64,000 nt of DNA from Pseudoxanthomonas sp. SE1 (GTDB lineage Bacteria; Pseudomonadota; Gammaproteobacteria; Xanthomonadales; Xanthomonadaceae), in the NCBI RefSeq assembly GCF_029542205.1, contig NZ_CP113783.1, positions 673,001-737,000 on the forward strand. The letters run 5' to 3'. A model generated the notes under the pieces. The model was not told the origin of the DNA, made no database searches, and worked only from the letters and a program-made list of their open reading frames with translations. Shown in pieces: positions 60,634 through 64,000 of this stretch (position 1 is the first letter of the stretch; each line of letters begins with the position of its first letter). The position numbers were made by a program, and so were the translations under genes.

Positions 60634-61835
60634 ACCAGACGCCGCACGACCAACCGGACATGGGCGCTGAACGCCCGGCGCCGCAGAATCCTTACCAGAC
60701 AGCGCGTCCCGCGGTTGATCCCGACCTGGATGCCGGCGCCCCCTACCTGCGCTCGGCCGATGTGCAACGGCTCAACCGCAAGGCGCTGCTGTTCCTGGGT
60801 GGTATCGTGTTGCTGTTGCTGCTGGCTGCATTCTGGATATTCAGTAGCGTCGTGTCTGATCCCGATGGTGACGCCTCTAGGAAATTGCCTGGCGAACAGG
60901 TCGTAATTCCAGCAGCACCCAAGGACCTGCCGGAGCTGCCGCCCGAGCAACCTGTCATGGTCGCTGAGCCTAGTCTGCCGCCATTGCCCGTCATCGATGA
61001 TTCACCACCCCCGCCAAGTAGTCTGAGCCTTCAGGGCCCCGCTATCGGAGGATCGAATGAGTTGACCCTGCGGGACCGACGCATCATGGACGGATCAGGG
61101 ATGGGCGGCGGAGCGTCGGGCCAATCCGGGGCGATGGCTGGCGTGATGTCGCCCGACGAATATGCGCGCCTAATGATGCAAGCTGGTACGGCGCCGGAGG
61201 CGACTCCGTCGGTAAAAGCGGAAGACGTGACCAGCGCCAAGCCGCTCTACAACCCCAACACCCTGCTGATCCGTGGCACCTACATCCGCTGCGTGCTCGA
61301 ATCGCGCGTCATCACGGACGTCCCGGGCTACACGTCCTGCGTAGTGACCGAGCCGGTGTACTCCGTCAACGGCAAGCGCCTGCTGTTGCCGCGTGGCTCG
61401 AAGGTCATGGGCAGCTACAACTCCGATGCCATCATCGGCGAGCGCGCGGCCATCGTCTGGGACCGCATCACCACGCCCACGGGCATGGACGTCAACATGC
61501 GCAGCCCGGGTACCGACATGCTGGGCGCCGCCGGAAATCCCGGCCATTATTCCGCGCACTGGGCACAGCGCATCTCTTCCGCGCTGCTGATCAGCATGCT
61601 GAGTGACGCCTTCAAGTACGCCGGCGCCAAGCATGGTCCCCAGGAAACCTCGATCGTCAACGGCGCCATTGTCCAGAACCCTTACGAGAGCAATACCGCC
61701 AGGACCATGGAGCGCCTGGCCAACATGGCGCTGGACCGCAACATGGCGCGCCCGCCGACAGTGACGATCAACCAGGGCACCATCGTCAACGTCTATGTGG
61801 CCCGTGATGTCGACTTCTCGGCAGTGATGCGCTGA
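60630..61835 (+). CDS. virB10: VirB10 T4SS channel-spanning subunit
   Basis: A 401-aa protein spanning both membranes. The cytosolic N-terminus is proline-rich. One inner-membrane helix lies at ~52-72 (LLFLGGIVLLLLLAAFW), then a Pro-rich periplasmic stretch (~90-140). The C-terminal core domain (~190-401) has LLIRGTYIRCVLESRVITDV, LLLPRGSKVMGSYNSD and the outer-membrane antenna region HWAQRISSALLISMLSDAFK. It ends with the family TVTINQGTIVNVYVARDVDF. Confidence 0.93.
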   Translation: MNQTPHDQPDMGAERPAPQNPYQTARPAVDPDLDAGAPYLRSADVQRLNRKALLFLGGIVLLLLLAAFWIFSSVVSDPDGDASRKLPGEQVVIPAAPKDLPELPPEQPVMVAEPSLPPLPVIDDSPPPPSSLSLQGPAIGGSNELTLRDRRIMDGSGMGGGASGQSGAMAGVMSPDEYARLMMQAGTAPEATPSVKAEDVTSAKPLYNPNTLLIRGTYIRCVLESRVITDVPGYTSCVVTEPVYSVNGKRLLLPRGSKVMGSYNSDAIIGERAAIVWDRITTPTGMDVNMRSPGTDMLGAAGNPGHYSAHWAQRISSALLISMLSDAFKYAGAKHGPQETSIVNGAIVQNPYESNTARTMERLANMALDRNMARPPTVTINQGTIVNVYVARDVDFSAVMR

Positions 61836-61846
61836 CAGGCGGCACG

Positions 61847-62884
61847 ATGGACACGCAGAACGAACCTCTCGCCCGCGTTTCGAACGAGTTCCTGGACTAC
61901 CAGTACCAGGTGCTCGGGATCGGCGAGCACATGCATTCCTCGGATGTCACCGAGATCTGCATCAATCGCCCGGGGGAGATCTACCTCGAAACGGCGCGCG
62001 CCGGCTGGCTGAAGGCCGACGTACCGACGTTGACGTTCGAGCGGGCGCGGCAGTTCTGCACGTCGGTGGTCAACGAGAGCAACACGGGCCAGCGCATCAC
62101 GGACATCGATCCGATGGTGTCGCTGACCTTCCCGACCGGCCAGCGCGCCCAGTTCGTGATTCCGCCGGCTTGCGATGCCGGCAAGGTGTCGATCACCATC
62201 CGCCTGCCGGCAAAGTTCAGCAAGACCCTTGAGCAGTACGAGCAGGATGGTTTCTTCGACGAGATCCTGGAGCAGCAGCAATCGCTGGGCGACCACGACC
62301 AGGAGCTGCTGGAACTGCGGCGCAGCCGCAACTACGCCGAGTTCTTCCGCAAGGCGGTGCACTACCACAAGAACATCGTCGTGGCAGGCGCGACCGGCAG
62401 CGGCAAGACGACCTTCATGAAATCGCTGGTGAACCACATCCCCGACCAGGAGCGGTTGGTGACGATCGAGGACGCGCGCGAACTGTTCATCCGGCAACCG
62501 AATGTCGTGCACCTGCTCTACTCCAAGGGGGGGCAGAGCGCCAGCAACGTCACTGCCAAGAACTGCATGGAGGCCTGCCTGCGCATGAAGCCTGATCGCA
62601 TCATCCTGGCGGAGCTGCGCGGCGACGAGTCGTTCTATTTCATCCGGAACTGCGCCTCCGGCCATCCCGGGTCCATTACCAGTTGTCACGCGGGCAGCAC
62701 GGCGCAGACATGGGATCAACTGGCGCTGATGGTGAAAGCGTCTTCCGAAGGTGCCGGCCTGGAGTTCGAGGTGATCAAGCGTCTGTTGAAGATGACGATC
62801 GACATCGTCGTGCACATCAAGGCCCACGCCGGGCGCCGCTACATCACCGGCATCGATTTTGATCCCGCCCGCGCGCTTTCCTGA
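61847..62884 (+). CDS. virB11: VirB11 T4SS ATPase
   Basis: A 345-aa hexameric traffic ATPase. The Walker A motif is VVAGATGSGKTTFMKSLVNH (~175-194). The Asp box LVTIEDARELFI, Walker B RIILAELRGDESFYFI and His box ASGHPGSITSCHAGS follow, as expected for VirB11/PulE ATPases. The N-terminal domain (~1-150) begins with FLDYQYQVLGIGEHMHSSDV. It starts 11 bases after virB10. Confidence 0.94.
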   Translation: MDTQNEPLARVSNEFLDYQYQVLGIGEHMHSSDVTEICINRPGEIYLETARAGWLKADVPTLTFERARQFCTSVVNESNTGQRITDIDPMVSLTFPTGQRAQFVIPPACDAGKVSITIRLPAKFSKTLEQYEQDGFFDEILEQQQSLGDHDQELLELRRSRNYAEFFRKAVHYHKNIVVAGATGSGKTTFMKSLVNHIPDQERLVTIEDARELFIRQPNVVHLLYSKGGQSASNVTAKNCMEACLRMKPDRIILAELRGDESFYFIRNCASGHPGSITSCHAGSTAQTWDQLALMVKASSEGAGLEFEVIKRLLKMTIDIVVHIKAHAGRRYITGIDFDPARALS

Positions 62885-62896
62885 CTGGAGCCCTGC

Positions 62897-63034
62897 ATGG
62901 ATTCACTGCGCCCGAACCCGTTGATGTCCGCATTGGAGGCGTCCGTGCGAGGAGAATGGCACGCGTCGTCGCAGAAGGACGCGGGCGGTATCCGGCGATG
63001 TGTCGGCCCTGCCCGCACGCAGGGAGGAGGGTGA
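62897..63034 (+). CDS. Candidate small ORF between virB11 and virB1
   Basis: A 45-aa frame starting at ATG 62897 with TGGAG six bases before, ending in a TGA five bases before the virB1 ATG. The sequence is MDSLRPNPLMSALEASVRG, followed by a polar Arg/Gly-rich end. There is no signal peptide. It is too short to assign and may be chance, but it exactly fills a 150-base gap in an otherwise tightly packed operon. Confidence 0.35.
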   Translation: MDSLRPNPLMSALEASVRGEWHASSQKDAGGIRRCVGPARTQGGG

Positions 63035-63038
63035 GGCG

Positions 63039-63824
63039 ATGTTGCCTGGCATGGAGCTGATGGGATGCACCGACCTGGCGGTCCCCGCCACGGTCATGCA
63101 CCACGTGGTGAAGGTCGAATCTTCATTCAATCGCTACGCCATCGGCGTAGTGGGTGGCCGCCTGGCGCGGCAGCCGCGCAATCTGCCGGAAGCCGTGTCT
63201 ACCGCGAGGATGCTCGAGGCGCGCGGCTACAACTTCTCGCTGGGGCTGGCGCAGGTCAATCGCTACAACCTGGCGCAGCAAGGCCTGGACAGTTACGAGA
63301 AGGCGTTCGATGTCTGCCCGAACCTTCGTGCGGGCTCGCGGATCCTGGCTGAATGCTATGCACGATCCGGCCAGGATTGGGGGAAATCCTTCAGCTGCTA
63401 CTACTCCGGAAATTTCGTCACCGGATACCGGCATGGCTACGTGCAGAAGGTGTTGGCATCCTGGCAACGCCAGCCTGGCGACGACACCGCGCCGGCCATC
63501 CCGGTGATCGATCGCACGACGGGGACGCGGCGAAGCGCGGCTGCTCGCACGAACGCCGCAAGCGTACCTTCGTCGCGCGTGGCGCGTCGCATTGAGGAAG
63601 CGCGGTCCAATCGAAGCGCCATGCCCGCATCCGCCATGTCCGTGGCGGGGGCGCTCCAGGCACCGCCCGCATCCGCGCCTGCGACAAACGCTGCGCCGGT
63701 GATTGCGCAACCGTCGGCCGACGCACCCGTGCTGGTGCAGGCCTATCACCAGAACACAACCGCGACGCCACCGGCGCCGCAGGTCGTGCAGGTATCCGGG
63801 AGGGATGACGCTTTCGTCTTCTAG
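63039..63824 (+). CDS. virB1: VirB1 lytic transglycosylase
   Basis: A 261-aa peptidoglycan-cutting protein that opens the wall for T4SS assembly. The SLT catalytic region (~15-140) has VPATVMHHVVKVESSFNRYA with the Glu of VESS, YNFSLGLAQVNRYNLAQQG, and CYYSGNFVTGYRHGYVQKVL. Residues ~145-261 are an Ala/Pro/Arg-rich tail. No typical signal peptide is seen at ATG 63039, so export must be unusual or the start differs; GGAGGAGGG upstream supports this ATG. Confidence 0.88.
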   Translation: MLPGMELMGCTDLAVPATVMHHVVKVESSFNRYAIGVVGGRLARQPRNLPEAVSTARMLEARGYNFSLGLAQVNRYNLAQQGLDSYEKAFDVCPNLRAGSRILAECYARSGQDWGKSFSCYYSGNFVTGYRHGYVQKVLASWQRQPGDDTAPAIPVIDRTTGTRRSAAARTNAASVPSSRVARRIEEARSNRSAMPASAMSVAGALQAPPASAPATNAAPVIAQPSADAPVLVQAYHQNTTATPPAPQVVQVSGRDDAFVF

Positions 63825-63899
63825 CAGTACCCGCCACGGATGGCTCAACGGCACGCGAAAGTGCCACCCACCATTGCAACCACCATTTGGGGTCGACAT

Positions 63900-64000
63900 A
63901 TGAACAACACGCACGTTACTCAAGCCAAGCAGGCATCCACCGCCCTGGTCGTGATGATGGCCTCTGCCGTCGCACTGGCATTTCCCGAACTCGCGCTTGC
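63900..64000 (+). CDS. virB2: VirB2 major pilin (truncated by window end)
   Basis: The first 33 complete codons are visible: MNNTHVTQAKQASTALVV followed by a hydrophobic helix MMASAVALAFPELA, the pilin signal peptide. Position after virB1 and the hydrophobic start fit VirB2. The rest lies outside the window. Confidence 0.7.
   Translation, partial: MNNTHVTQAKQASTALVVMMASAVALAFPELAL

Noticed and set aside
63039..64000. Conjugative transfer system reading of the T4SS
   Set aside because: No relaxase, oriT or plasmid genes are visible and VirB7 is of the killing-system type. The window ends inside the locus, so this remains a preference, not proof.

Overview
This 64 kb window is high-GC chromosomal DNA from a gammaproteobacterium of the Xanthomonadaceae (Xanthomonas / Stenotrophomonas / Pseudoxanthomonas / Lysobacter group). 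The assignment rests on recognised gene content and neighbourhoods: phoPQ preceded by a small PepSY-like gene, an E1alpha-E1beta-SH3-E2 2-oxoacid dehydrogenase operon, hppD and hmgA beside a MarR gene, a fused MrpAB antiporter operon, a Xanthomonas-type virB7 carrying the extra N0-like domain, and many GTAG/GTGG-headed palindromic repeats of the kind described as SMAG elements in Stenotrophomonas. No database search was possible. Genus and gene names are judgements from motifs and family knowledge.

Layout. 0-7.3 kb: membrane histidine kinase, dusA, a guanidine-modifying enzyme, phoPQ, mtfA and a small secreted protein. 7.4-12.4 kb: a FakA-FakB-like fusion, plsY, birA, coaX, a SPOR protein and tRNA-Thr. 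12.5-20.5 kb: arginase, two entericidin-like lipoproteins, CsbD, trpS with a YegP-like tail, an MBL hydrolase, an M28 peptidase and a BLUF photoreceptor. 20.5-28.9 kb (mostly minus strand): two VOC proteins, the 2-oxoacid dehydrogenase operon and a large ExeM/NucH-like extracellular nuclease. 29-35.2 kb: aromatic amino-acid catabolism (kynA, peptide transporter, marR, hppD, hmgA), interrupted by a DUF559 gene between inverted repeats. 35.2-45.5 kb: lipoprotein, CaCA antiporter, the mrpAB-C-D-E-F-G operon, epimerase, DUF962 protein and SMR transporter. 45.6-55.5 kb: purC, a J-domain protein, rpe, a lipid kinase, then trpE, a low-GC gene, trpG, trpD, an ABM protein, trpC, a HAD hydrolase and a zinc-finger protein. 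55.5-64 kb: a type IV secretion locus (virD4 and an unknown membrane protein on the minus strand; virB7-8-9-10-11-1-2 on the plus strand), cut by the window end inside virB2.

How the genes relate. The fatty-acid kinase-like fusion would make acyl-phosphate, the substrate of PlsY encoded next to it. KynA, HppD and HmgA degrade aromatic amino acids that the POT transporter may supply as peptides; the MarR protein probably acts at a 14-bp palindrome in the hppD promoter. The VirB/VirD4 set resembles the xanthomonad bacteria-killing T4SS rather than a conjugation system, chiefly because of VirB7. No effector or immunity gene was recognised inside the window.

The points most worth a second look are a Trp-rich candidate leader ORF before trpE, the low-GC gene between trpE and trpG, the DUF559 gene between 37-bp inverted repeats, REP elements translated in frame inside the E2 and E1beta genes, the Fak fusion beside plsY, the divergent AT-rich control region and small ORFs of the T4SS locus, and a repeated arrangement that suggests leaderless mRNAs.
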